Origin: Clostridiales bacterium oral taxon 876 str. F0540
Lineage (GTDB): Bacteria > Bacillota > Clostridia > Clostridiales > Clostridiaceae
Length of the DNA stretch: 48,851 nucleotides
Assembly: GCA_000466585.1 (NCBI GenBank)
Contig: KE993507.1
Span: 1 to 48,851, forward strand
Direction: 5' to 3'
The notes beneath the pieces were generated by a model. It made no database searches. It was not told the origin of the DNA and was given only the letters and a program-made list of their open reading frames with translations. The translations under genes and the position numbers were made by a program. Below, piece by piece: positions 9,544 through 17,149 of this stretch (its first letter is position 1; each line of letters opens with the position of its first letter).

Positions 9544-10362
9544 TTATTCCTCCTCCGGAAATATAACAAGTTTTTTTACTATTAGCTTCAAATCAATTGA
9601 TTTTGTCATATCAACCTTAATTTTTTTAATCGCCAGAAGATACCTAAAAACATATAGAGCCATTCCTCTATCCAACTCATTTCTTTTTTCAAGCCCCTTT
9701 ATTACTTCATTAACTGCAATATCTTGATTATTAAACAATGTAAAATATAGTAACTCTGATGTGGACTTCATATCGCCAACAACTTCTAAGTTATCCAAAA
9801 ATGCTTCTCTAACCCATTGAATGTTTTTACATAATTGCCTGTTTAATTCTTTATCAGTTATAACTTTAAAGTCTATATTTTTTGCTTCCCAATATCTCCT
9901 CTCAATTTCAAGCTTCTCCATTGTTATCTTTTTACATAGTTCTGGTGAACTTTTAACTGCTCTTGCTATATATTTTTTAGTTCCATCAGTTTCCTTTAAA
10001 GTTATTAAAAAGCTTGTTGTGATTATAAGCTGATCACCAGTCTGTTTATCAGTGAATTTACCCATAAACAAATTTTTTTTATCATCTATAACTTTCATTA
10101 AATCCAATAAAGGATAACACTCTCTAATATCTACAACCTTATCGCTCCACTCAAAAATAAGAAATGTACGTAATTGGTTATCTGAATGAAGATGATGTAT
10201 CCTATTAGTTTTAATCCCCATTATTCGTGTAGCTCTTCCCTTAGAAGAAAATTCATTTATCTTTATCCAAGGTATATATCCAACCCCTTCTCCCAGCCCC
10301 CTTCCTTCTTTGAAATGCTTCTTATATTTTTGTGGAATTAAATCTGAAGTATCTTTTCTCAT
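9544..10362 (-). CDS. tnsA: TnsA-like subunit with altered active site
   Basis: The position before tnsB, 272-aa length and a TnsA_N-like block (RIHHLHSDNQLRTFLIFEW..VVDIRECYPL..., then LIITTSFLITL...YIARAVK) identify TnsA. In Tn7, TnsA is a restriction-like nuclease that cuts the 5' transposon ends with residues E63, D114 and K132. By hand alignment, the Glu of the S-x-x-E motif is Gln63 (codon CAA) and the Asp of the TDFLV motif is Ser117 (codon AGC). Only the Lys (K137) remains. The frame is intact, so the protein is made but is probably not a nuclease. It may keep its role in TnsC and TnsB contacts. A GGAGGAAGTT-like site precedes the ATG. Confidence 0.85.
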   Translation of the reverse strand: MRKDTSDLIPQKYKKHFKEGRGLGEGVGYIPWIKINEFSSKGRATRIMGIKTNRIHHLHSDNQLRTFLIFEWSDKVVDIRECYPLLDLMKVIDDKKNLFMGKFTDKQTGDQLIITTSFLITLKETDGTKKYIARAVKSSPELCKKITMEKLEIERRYWEAKNIDFKVITDKELNRQLCKNIQWVREAFLDNLEVVGDMKSTSELLYFTLFNNQDIAVNEVIKGLEKRNELDRGMALYVFRYLLAIKKIKVDMTKSIDLKLIVKKLVIFPEEE

Positions 10363-10401
10363 AACTTCCTCCTACTTTTACTATAAATAACAAAACAAAA
10401 A

Positions 10402-10462
10402 ACCATATACTTTGGGCAACCTTAATGATTTTTTTTATCAGAAGTTGCTTTAGGTATATGGT
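10402..10462 (-). terminator. Terminator between the HNH gene and tnsA
   Basis: The outer arms ACCATATAC/GTATATGGT and inner arms GCAAC/GTTGC are separated by an internal loop. On the minus strand the stem is followed by T6 and then TTTTG. It would end transcription of the HNH gene before tnsA, leaving about 40 bp for a tns promoter, or could act as an attenuator of the tns operon. Confidence 0.7.
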
Positions 10463-10470
10463 AAAACATT

Positions 10471-12531
10471 TTATTTTATTGATGTTAAGTGATGATTCGT
10501 GTATATCTTTATTCTATCACCAAGTTTTGATTCAAAATAAAGGTCATTATCCATTTCAATTATTTTTCTAAATCCGCCATGGTAATAATGTAGGTATTTA
10601 TGATGATAGCTACATACAACTATAACATTTTTATAGGTATCAATTTGTTGCTCCGACTCGTCCTCCCATTCTTTTGCCTCATGCATAGGAATAATATGAT
10701 GAACCTCCACATATAATTCTCCACCTTCTTTCTCAATTGGCGGAACACAAAATCCCTCTCCGTCATTGCTACATAGTTGACATTTATAATGATATAATTT
10801 CTTAACGGCTTTTACTAATGCTCTGCTACGTTTAATCTTCTCATTTGTTGTTTTAGACTTTTCTAATCCACCCTGTATCTTTTGTAACTCTAAAATGTTT
10901 GAACGAATAAATTCACTATCATTCACCAGCTCTTCATGCCGATTATGAATTCTTCCAATTTCATGTTCATCCCATGCATATAATCTCTTAAAGCCAAGTA
11001 ACTCAATTAGATCATTGATGGACATATCTCTTATATTAGCAATCTTCCACAAGTTCCAATAAGTCTTAGATGACGTGTCTAAATAAACCTCCCCACACTC
11101 GTTCGCTAACTTGTCCAAAACATCTCCTATACTATTATCACTGTACACATCTTTGAGACGCTCAACTTCCTCCGCTTTCCAGTCAAATTGTTTATAATTC
11201 TCTGGTAACTCTTTTGGACTTTTTATCCTTTCAAATCCTAACTGACTTATATATTCATCTGGTGATTTGCTATTTTTGTAAGAATATGAACATATTCTAT
11301 TATAGAATGGGTCCAATGAATTTATATATATTTTATTTCCTTCAACAATGTAATTTCTTTTAATTATTTCCTGATACTTTTCATCTATATCTAAAATGTA
11401 TCGAATTCTTTCATATTTAAACCCATAATCTTCAATAAATTTTTCCAAACCATTATAGCCTCTATTTTTAGCAATACGAAATATTCTTATGTAATCTCTG
11501 CTATTAACTGGTATCTTAATAAGATTATTACCTATTACATACCTACTTAAAAGGTTAACTATATCTTTATCAGAATATTTTCGTTTATTATTTACCTCAA
11601 ACCCTATACTTTGTAAATAATCGGCGTATTTCATATTTAAATAACTTGCTCTTGTGATGATCTTGTTTTTTAGCTCAGTATTTAAAACATTTAAAATCCT
11701 ATTCCCATATTCATCTTCTTCAATCTCACTCAATTTTTTTTCTGATTCGATAAGCTTAATGATTTCCATATCCTGCTCTTCATACTTATCGAACCCAGCT
11801 AATTTTAGCTCTTTTTCAATTCTAACTGGTATTTCAAACTTAAATTTCACAATACTATTATCTTTATACAAGATAGCATTCTTGCCATCTCTTTGAGCAC
11901 TATGAAATATTTTAATAGTAGTTCCGTTGTCCATATCCTCATAATAATAGTCTCTATTTTTAATTACATTAATAACTAATTCAATTTGATTCTCGGTAAA
12001 ATCAGCCTCTGGCCATGATTCATAAATTTTTCTCTTAGACTTAATTTTCTGGTCTAAGTTCTGCCTTGAAGTTCCTAATATTCTTGCTAACTCTGACATA
12101 TTAACAATATACTCTTTGTTTAATTTGCATATAGAGTATATATCCAACCTTGTATTTACCATACCTTCGTATTTAAATCCTAAGTGTTCTAAATATTTTA
12201 TTGTATCTATTCCTCTTGATTTTGATGTTTTTCTAATATAGCTATATAAAACTGTATTCTTCGCAATATCAGACACATTACGAAATCTACTATCTGGAAA
12301 GAATCCTTTTAATAGATTTATTGCTTCCTTTTCTGTAAGTTCTTCCTTCCATCCATTTATATAATTGAATCCTAATGATTTAATGTAATCTATCAATTCA
12401 ATGTTTCGTTCTTTGACAACATTTCTAATTTCTGTATATAACTTTTTATTCTTCTGAGAAATATTCCTTACATTTTTATCAGGATAAGCTTTTTCCAATG
12501 CAATTTTTATCCTTAAATCCCTACCTTCCAA
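10471..12531 (-). CDS. HNH endonuclease with N-terminal repeated modules
   Basis: The last 100 residues form a complete HNH domain: CQLC, then VEVHHIIPMHEA, then NVIVVCSYHHKYLHY, giving a zinc-binding HH...N...H nuclease. The first 540 residues contain about six copies of a loose 50-residue module ending in a YI..LGF.Y consensus (LIDYIKSLGFNY, TIKYLEHLGFKY, YADYLQSIGFEV, LEKFIEDYGFKY, PDEYISQLGFER, INDLIELLGFKR). Homing-type and DNA-binding proteins often use such small helical modules to read long sites. The start is a TTG at 12531 with a poor ribosome binding site, so the true N terminus is uncertain. It lies upstream of tnsA on the same strand but is separated by a terminator. I infer a DNA-cutting role; target and partner are unknown. 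Confidence 0.8.
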   Translation of the reverse strand: MEGRDLRIKIALEKAYPDKNVRNISQKNKKLYTEIRNVVKERNIELIDYIKSLGFNYINGWKEELTEKEAINLLKGFFPDSRFRNVSDIAKNTVLYSYIRKTSKSRGIDTIKYLEHLGFKYEGMVNTRLDIYSICKLNKEYIVNMSELARILGTSRQNLDQKIKSKRKIYESWPEADFTENQIELVINVIKNRDYYYEDMDNGTTIKIFHSAQRDGKNAILYKDNSIVKFKFEIPVRIEKELKLAGFDKYEEQDMEIIKLIESEKKLSEIEEDEYGNRILNVLNTELKNKIITRASYLNMKYADYLQSIGFEVNNKRKYSDKDIVNLLSRYVIGNNLIKIPVNSRDYIRIFRIAKNRGYNGLEKFIEDYGFKYERIRYILDIDEKYQEIIKRNYIVEGNKIYINSLDPFYNRICSYSYKNSKSPDEYISQLGFERIKSPKELPENYKQFDWKAEEVERLKDVYSDNSIGDVLDKLANECGEVYLDTSSKTYWNLWKIANIRDMSINDLIELLGFKRLYAWDEHEIGRIHNRHEELVNDSEFIRSNILELQKIQGGLEKSKTTNEKIKRSRALVKAVKKLYHYKCQLCSNDGEGFCVPPIEKEGGELYVEVHHIIPMHEAKEWEDESEQQIDTYKNVIVVCSYHHKYLHYYHGGFRKIIEMDNDLYFESKLGDRIKIYTNHHLTSIK

Positions 12532-12593
12532 TTTTAATCACCCACTAACTTACTATAAAATTATCTCTTTGGCGACATCTTAAATAGCTAAGG

Positions 12594-13160
12594 TCATAAA
12601 TTCAGTGACATATAAATGTCATCCAAATCTTCCTGAGTAATTCCCAAATACCTCCTACAACTGGTTATACTGGAATGATTAAGAGCTTCCATTATTAATG
12701 CAAGTGAGACACCTGATTTATATGCCCAGTATCCCCAGGACTTTCGCATAGAGTGACTGGATATAGGGTCTTTAATTCCTATATAGTCGGCCGCTTCACT
12801 CAGTATATAGGCCGCTTGTTGTCGTGTTATCGGCTTATTGTTTCCCTTACGTGATTGGAACACATAATCGTCTTTCTCTAAATCATACTCTTTCATAAAT
12901 AATATGATTGCCTTATTTAGATTTTTTGTAATTGGAAATCGCTTTGACTTACCCGTCTTTTTTTCATTAAGCATTATAAATTCCTGTGGTTTTTTTCCAT
13001 CCCAAATATTTTTTACTTTCAGTGCTAAAATATCCGATATTCTCAATGCACTCGATATTCCAACCATAAACATTAAGTAGTCTCGTACATCTTTTCCTTT
13101 TAAAAAGTTCTTCATGGCCTCTAATTGTTTCTTATCTCTAATAGGACTTACCGTATTCAC
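12594..13160 (-). CDS. Small tyrosine recombinase (catalytic domain only)
   Basis: A complete phage-integrase catalytic set is visible in 188 residues: R40 in ALRISD, the beta-hairpin lysine in EKKTGKSK, H136 and R139 in SSHSMRK, H162 in LNHSS and nucleophile Y171 in RRYLGI. The N-terminal core-binding domain of full-size integrases is missing, as in other small plasmid-borne clostridial recombinases. It could resolve plasmid multimers, invert DNA or move cassettes. Start GTG at 13160 follows AAGGTGAT. It is transcribed towards the HNH gene, 62 bp away, so they may share a transcript. Related stem-loop repeats occur downstream of its promoter side at 13.4, 14.6 and 16.0 kb. Confidence 0.88.
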   Translation of the reverse strand: MNTVSPIRDKKQLEAMKNFLKGKDVRDYLMFMVGISSALRISDILALKVKNIWDGKKPQEFIMLNEKKTGKSKRFPITKNLNKAIILFMKEYDLEKDDYVFQSRKGNNKPITRQQAAYILSEAADYIGIKDPISSHSMRKSWGYWAYKSGVSLALIMEALNHSSITSCRRYLGITQEDLDDIYMSLNL

Positions 13161-13579
13161 TTATATCACCTTCAATCTCACATAATACCTAATTTTCATA
13201 TATTATGTCATATTCAAAGCCTAATTTTTCTATAGAAGCTCTGAAAGCCTTTAATATAGCCATTTTTAATCTTACAAAATATGATTCTGTAAAATTCAAA
13301 AACCTTAATAAATAATGCAGATACTATTTAAGTTATCCGCAACTAATTATCATTATATATTTTATTTTCTTGTCCTATATAAATTATATATTCTAATACA
13401 GCCCTATTCAATATCTTCCCCTCGCTATTGTTATTGAAGATAGTCAACAGTTAAAATACTCTCTAAAAATGTCCTAACTGATATTATTAATTTAGTATAT
13501 AATATTACATGTATCTGGTTAATTATTGAATAACTTTAAATAATATAAAAATTAACAATGTCTATTGGAGGTAGATACT
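13161..13579. other. Intergenic region with stem-loop repeat copy 1
   Basis: This divergent region lies between the recombinase and the UPF0489 gene. It contains AAATAATGCAGAT (13308-13320), which matches the left arm of the perfect terminator at 14512 but has lost its right arm. The repeat module is described separately at 13393-13465. A 24-codon ATG ORF at about 13200-13274 (minus) is too short to call. Confidence 0.5.
13393..13465. repeat. Intergenic stem-loop repeat, copy 1
   Basis: Left arm CTATTCAATA and right arm TATTGAAGATAG pair with a two-base bulge. After the stem comes the shared tail leading to TCTCTAAA. Copy 2 at 14583-14634 has the same layout with a T-to-C / A-to-G paired change in the arms. 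Copy 3, partial, is at about 16000-16045. Confidence 0.55.
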
Positions 13580-14443
13580 TTGAAATGCTATGATAAAAAA
13601 GTAATTAACAATAAGGAAATATATATTTCAGAACAACATCACCACGTCTTACTTCCTTGGGCTGAATGTAGAGAAACTCTTTTAAAAGCCCCAATACTGG
13701 TAACACTTGACCATCACACGGATACACATTCAGCATTTCTTCATTACAGTTATAATAGGAGGCTGGATGAGATAAATGAATCTTTAAGAAAACAACTTAT
13801 ACAGGATGTTAATTTCAAAAATAAAACCAGCATGTTATCAGCCATATGTAAACTAAAAAATGATGAACATATTGATCTTTCCCTTGAAACAGATATTATC
13901 TCTAAAGCATTTATAGTTTGCTATTCTGAGAGTTATGATAATCCACGCTCAATTGAGGAAAGCAGATATATGTCATCATGGCGTGAAAATATGTTCAACA
14001 AAATTCCTAAGCCTAAAAGGCCTTTTACATATCCAGAATCTAATACATATATCGTAGAAAACACATGTTATATCGGCTGTGAAGGACCTCATAACGATGA
14101 TTGTATGATACCTCACTTTAATCAATCTATTGAATCAGATTTCTTAAAACATAAATTATCAATTATGAATGAAATGAAACCTGGTCTTATTATAAACAAT
14201 AGTGAAATTACCGAAGACTATATATTAGATATTGATTTAGATTATTTTCATACAATGACTTCTATTTGTCCAACAGATACAACTACATTTTATGAACTTA
14301 TAAAGAATGCCAAAATAATTACAATTGCTACCGAGCCAGATTTTGTTGATATGTGGAGAGAAGATTATGAGTATGATTTAAATATTAATAGTGAAATCTT
14401 ACTTAAAAAATTGTTAAACCATATAGAAAATGCTCTTAATTAA
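13580..14443 (+). CDS. UPF0489-family protein
   Basis: This 287-aa protein has the UPF0489 hallmarks: EQHHHVLLPWAE near the N terminus, the metal-ligand-like LDHHTDTHSAF block, and DIDLDYFHT near residue 225. The family is distantly related to the arginase/deacetylase fold and is generally predicted to bind metal; its biochemical role is not established. I chose TTG at 13580 because GGAGGT lies seven bases before it; the in-frame TTG at 13565 lies upstream of that site and has no ribosome binding site of its own. It is the only large plus-strand gene between 1 and 17.5 kb and is isolated by stem-loop repeats on both sides. A perfect terminator at 14512 follows. Function in this plasmid is unknown. 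Confidence 0.72.
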   Translation: MKCYDKKVINNKEIYISEQHHHVLLPWAECRETLLKAPILVTLDHHTDTHSAFLHYSYNRRLDEINESLRKQLIQDVNFKNKTSMLSAICKLKNDEHIDLSLETDIISKAFIVCYSESYDNPRSIEESRYMSSWRENMFNKIPKPKRPFTYPESNTYIVENTCYIGCEGPHNDDCMIPHFNQSIESDFLKHKLSIMNEMKPGLIINNSEITEDYILDIDLDYFHTMTSICPTDTTTFYELIKNAKIITIATEPDFVDMWREDYEYDLNINSEILLKKLLNHIENALN

Positions 14444-14511
14444 TGAAAAATATTAATGCTATAACTTAGGATCTTATATTCTGTCTTTCTATCAGATTGA
14501 AAAATCCTAAT

Positions 14512-14543
14512 AAATAATGCAGATACTTTTATCTGCATTATTT
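14512..14543. terminator. Bidirectional terminator hairpin
   Basis: Perfect 13-bp arms AAATAATGCAGAT / ATCTGCATTATTT surround a 6-base loop. It lies between two converging genes (13580-14443 plus, 14630-15526 minus) and probably serves both. Confidence 0.8.
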
Positions 14544-14582
14544 CACTAACAACTACATGTAAATTATAACACTTTAAATTTA

Positions 14583-14634
14583 GCCTATTCAACAGCTGGA
14601 GTGTTGAAGATATTCAATGGGATATTTCTCTAAA
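14583..14634. repeat. Intergenic stem-loop repeat, copy 2
   Basis: Arms CTATTCAACA and TGTTGAAGATA surround a 7-base loop with the same two-base bulge as copy 1, followed by the TCTCTAAA tail. The AACA/TGTT versus AATA/TATT difference between copies keeps the base pair. Confidence 0.55.
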
Positions 14635-15526
14635 TTAACTTCTTACTTATCAATTCTTCAGTAACCCTTCTTTTAATCCAGTCCTGCACTTGTAAAATAT
14701 CTAATTTTTGATTAACACCATTTATTTTAGCATAAGCTTCTCCACTATGAGTGAAGTGCATGATAGTTTTGTCAAAATATGTGGGAACATAAAACTCAAA
14801 TACATACATATCTGATATTAACTGCATTTCTTCATTAAATACATCATGATAAACAATTTTATATACTGTAGGGTCTATCGAAGGTTTTAATGTCTGTAAT
14901 TTAGCTTGAATATTCCTATTTAGCTCGTCTTTCTGCTCATAGTTTAACTTTAAGCCAATTGTTACACGATTATCAGAAATACCATATAAAACCCTACCTC
15001 CATTTTCACTATTGAGAAACCCTGAAGCATATTGTTCAATTGTATCAATTATTGTTTTTGAAGGATTTTTGCTCTTACTAAAATCCTTAAACTCATATTC
15101 ATAATTTTCTTCAAAAGTCACCGTCTTATTTAATATAAATGTGCCTTGAATGGGACTTAACTGCTTAGCCTGTTCATTAGGTAATAGTGGAATCTTTAAC
15201 CCAATTAAAACCTTGTCCATTATCGCTTTATCTAATGAGCCTAATTTTTGTTTTAATCTACTTTTATCTATTGACCTAACTTGTTCAGTTACTATGACAC
15301 TTTCCTTTTCTATAAATTCTAATTCTCTTTCCTTGATTCTTATATGTGTCGGTAAAGTCCACCTTGTAGTGTTTGAATTAACGGGTACAACTTGGATAAT
15401 ATCGGAATTATTATTCATAAAACTATTTGAAACAACTACAGCAGGTCTTACCCCTGTAATTTCCGCTCCTTCACCGTCGGATAGATTAACAATGAAAACA
15501 TCTCCATAATTAACTTCAAACATCAT
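14630..15526 (-). CDS. MazF/PemK-like toxin fused to Schlafen-type AlbA_2 domain
   Basis: Residues 1-115 are a MazF/PemK fold: VNYGDVFIVNLSDGEG, GVRPAVVVSN, LPTHIRI, SVIVTEQVRSIDKSRL and a GL.IPL end. The position of the conserved catalytic Thr of MazF appears to be Asn (VPVNSNT), so RNase activity is uncertain. From about residue 140 comes an AlbA_2/Schlafen-like domain: YEFKDFSKSKN, then GFLNSENGGRVLYGISDN and TIGLKL. Schlafen proteins include tRNA and RNA endonucleases, and acidic residues of the EYEFKD block are present. No MazE-type antitoxin gene lies beside it. Directly upstream on the same strand is a tRNA-like RNA unit ending in a terminator. RBS AAGGAGAG precedes the ATG. The fusion is unusual and suggests an RNA-targeting toxin or defence effector (inference). 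Confidence 0.8.
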   Translation of the reverse strand: MMFEVNYGDVFIVNLSDGEGAEITGVRPAVVVSNSFMNNNSDIIQVVPVNSNTTRWTLPTHIRIKERELEFIEKESVIVTEQVRSIDKSRLKQKLGSLDKAIMDKVLIGLKIPLLPNEQAKQLSPIQGTFILNKTVTFEENYEYEFKDFSKSKNPSKTIIDTIEQYASGFLNSENGGRVLYGISDNRVTIGLKLNYEQKDELNRNIQAKLQTLKPSIDPTVYKIVYHDVFNEEMQLISDMYVFEFYVPTYFDKTIMHFTHSGEAYAKINGVNQKLDILQVQDWIKRRVTEELISKKLI

Positions 15527-15582
15527 CTTACTCTCCTTATTGATAAATCATACTTCTTTTTCATTATAATTTTACCTACTAA

Positions 15583-15606
15583 AAAAGCACCATTGTAGGT
15601 GCTTTT
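15583..15606 (-). terminator. Terminator of the tRNA-like RNA unit
   Basis: The stem AAAAGCACC / GGTGCTTTT has a 6-base loop. The minus-strand transcript continues with TTTTTT. It lies between the tRNA-like segments and the MazF-Schlafen start, so it ends a short RNA of about 290 nt or attenuates read-through into the toxin gene. Confidence 0.8.
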
Positions 15607-15875
15607 CTTTTAATTCGGCTCTATGCTGATTTACTTTATCACATGCTCTACCACTGAGCTAACTCCCCGCAAACACCACATAGAGCTATAGTTGTGAATA
15701 CAATATTCATAACACACCACATCCTTTCGTATTTTCCCTTGAAAAATCCTATTAAGTTACCAACAGTAACCTTTATAGCGGCCTCTCCAAGTTGCTTGAT
15801 TGCATAAATACTTATGATGATTAGCGTAGGGAGTGAAGGATTCGAACCTACGACCTGGGCAAACATATTTCTCAT
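15583..15875 (-). ncRNA. tRNA-like RNA with circularly permuted halves
   Basis: On the minus strand the 3' half of a tRNA comes first (15861-15827): variable-loop-like AGGTC, T-arm GTAGG-TTCGAAT-CCTTC (one T-T mismatch), acceptor strand ACTCCCT and discriminator A. The 5' half follows about 160 bases later (15668-15644): GGGGAGT, TA, D-arm GCTC-AGTGGTA-GAGC, A. The two acceptor strands pair over all seven positions (six Watson-Crick, one G-U). No CCA is encoded, and I cannot build a normal anticodon arm. An 8-bp inverted repeat (15618-15625 with 15679-15686) brackets the 5' half. An extended -10 (TGATATAAT) lies just upstream and a terminator just downstream. A 75-codon ORF across the unit is explained by T-arm and D-arm sequence and would have no leader. 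Confidence 0.6.
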
Positions 15876-15880
15876 GATAA

Positions 15881-15909
15881 ATTATATCATAAAAATTAAA
15901 AGACACTAA
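15881..15909 (-). promoter_or_regulatory. Extended -10 promoter of the tRNA-like RNA
   Basis: The perfect -10 TATAAT (15886-15881) is preceded by TGA, giving TGNTATAAT. It sits 17 bases from a weak -35 TTAGTG (15909-15904). The predicted start is near 15875, at the first bases of the tRNA-like transcript. Confidence 0.6.
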
Positions 15910-15999
15910 TTTGTTTTCTATTAATTATGTATTACTGTTATTAATATTGTTTTATTATGTTCATGTTTCACAAAGTTGCTCAGTCCTTTAACAACAAAG

Positions 16000-16045
16000 C
16001 TTGAGCAGAACATATTTCCAATTATGTTGTGTTGAAGATAGGCAA
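16000..16045. repeat. Intergenic stem-loop repeat, partial copy 3
   Basis: TGTTGAAGATAG followed by CAATACCCTAAAA matches the right arm and tail of copies 1 and 2. The left arm is only weakly recognisable (CTTTAACA at about 15987). It lies upstream of the tRNA-like unit and downstream of the zinc-finger gene. Confidence 0.4.
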
Positions 16046-16082
16046 TACCCTAAAAATAATATAATAACTTAGACTTTTAAAC

Positions 16083-16700
16083 CTAAGCCATTATATTATA
16101 ATCCTTTAGCTTTATACGAATTAAATCTTCTAATTCTTCTATTCTATACGGAGTCGTAGGAGGGTTTTTCCCATCATCTGTATATGATATTTCTACAAAG
16201 GCAACCTGCTTATCTATAAGAAATTTTTTCTTTCTCATATAATTACTCTTCAAGTTATCCTGGTTACTCATATAGCTCTTATGTTTGTTTTCATTTATCT
16301 CTATCCCCAATATTAATATGTAATCTTCTCCTGATTTAATATACACCTCTATGTCTATTATAAGTTCCTTTGGATTTTTTATAAACCTTTCTTTCTTTGC
16401 TCTCAATCCATCATGTGAGACCTGTGCTACAAAGAGTACATTGGAGAAACTATCCTTTATCTCTTGTATCTTTCTAATGAAGTCTATTTCACATTTCTTC
16501 TTATCTCCTCTAAAGATGTTACATACCTTACAAAATTCACCGTGGTGTTTTGCACTAAAGTATCTTTGATTTCTCATAAAATACAAACCACATTTCTCAC
16601 AATGCCAAATAAGATGTTTTTCATCAATCTCTGTTTCATACTTTATTGAACCGTATGACTTAGTTTCAATTATTTTAATTCTCATTTCTTTGGTTAACAT
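16083..16700 (-). CDS. Zinc-finger protein of unknown function
   Basis: This 205-aa protein has HCEKCGLYF near residue 28 and FCKVCN about 25 residues later, enough for one four-cysteine zinc site. The C-terminal half has IIDIEVYIKSGEDYILILGIEINENKHKS and VAFVEISYTD, an E/D-rich strand pattern that could be a restriction-like core, but I cannot name a family. Start ATG at 16700 is favoured by GAGGTGG six bases before it; an upstream in-frame ATG lacks a site. It stands alone between the tRNA-like unit and the small regulator. Confidence 0.6.
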   Translation of the reverse strand: MLTKEMRIKIIETKSYGSIKYETEIDEKHLIWHCEKCGLYFMRNQRYFSAKHHGEFCKVCNIFRGDKKKCEIDFIRKIQEIKDSFSNVLFVAQVSHDGLRAKKERFIKNPKELIIDIEVYIKSGEDYILILGIEINENKHKSYMSNQDNLKSNYMRKKKFLIDKQVAFVEISYTDDGKNPPTTPYRIEELEDLIRIKLKDYNIMA

Positions 16701-16825
16701 TCTCCACCTCATAGATATAACTACTAATTAAAAGTTAGTTACAGTTGAAATAAAGTTTGTAGAGCGAGATAGTATTTTATAAAGTAGTTTCAAAAATTAA
16801 AATATCTAAATTTATTTCACAACAG

Positions 16826-17149
16826 CTACTTGACGTTGTCTTTCTCGGGGCTTAACAATTTTTCTAATCTATAGAAAAACTTTTCTACTTCTATGTTAAG
16901 TCCATTAACAATTTTCTTAAAATATATAATTGATAAATCATGTCTTTCTCCGTTTGCTAATTTACACAGATAAGAATGATTTACAGTAGTCAGTAATTCT
17001 AAGTTTTTGAATGAATAGTTAAATTCTTTATTTAATAGCCTTAATACACTTATTACCTTCTCTGTGGCAAATAAATCATAACTATTCACTATTTCATCTA
17101 TTTTTTCTAATGGTAAATTTTCTAATAATAACTGCCTATCAGCCTTCAT
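16826..17149 (-). CDS. Small HTH regulator divergent from parMR
   Basis: This 107-aa protein has an XRE-like helix-turn-helix around KNLELLTTVNHSYLCKLANGERHDLSIIYFKKIV. The ATG at 17149 has GGGGAG nine bases upstream, so the longer ORF reading from 17242 is not used. It is divergent from parM, sharing a 360-bp upstream region that contains a perfect palindrome at 17266-17283. A second copy of the same half-sites at 39414-39435 suggests a two-site regulon. It could control partition or copy number (inference). Confidence 0.65.
   Translation of the reverse strand: MKADRQLLLENLPLEKIDEIVNSYDLFATEKVISVLRLLNKEFNYSFKNLELLTTVNHSYLCKLANGERHDLSIIYFKKIVNGLNIEVEKFFYRLEKLLSPEKDNVK

Noticed and set aside
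15648..15875. 75-codon ORF on the minus strand
   Set aside because: Its residues VVGSNPSLPT and GELAQW are translations of tRNA T-arm and D-arm sequence. Its ATG coincides with the predicted transcript start, leaving no ribosome binding site. It is better read as an RNA gene.
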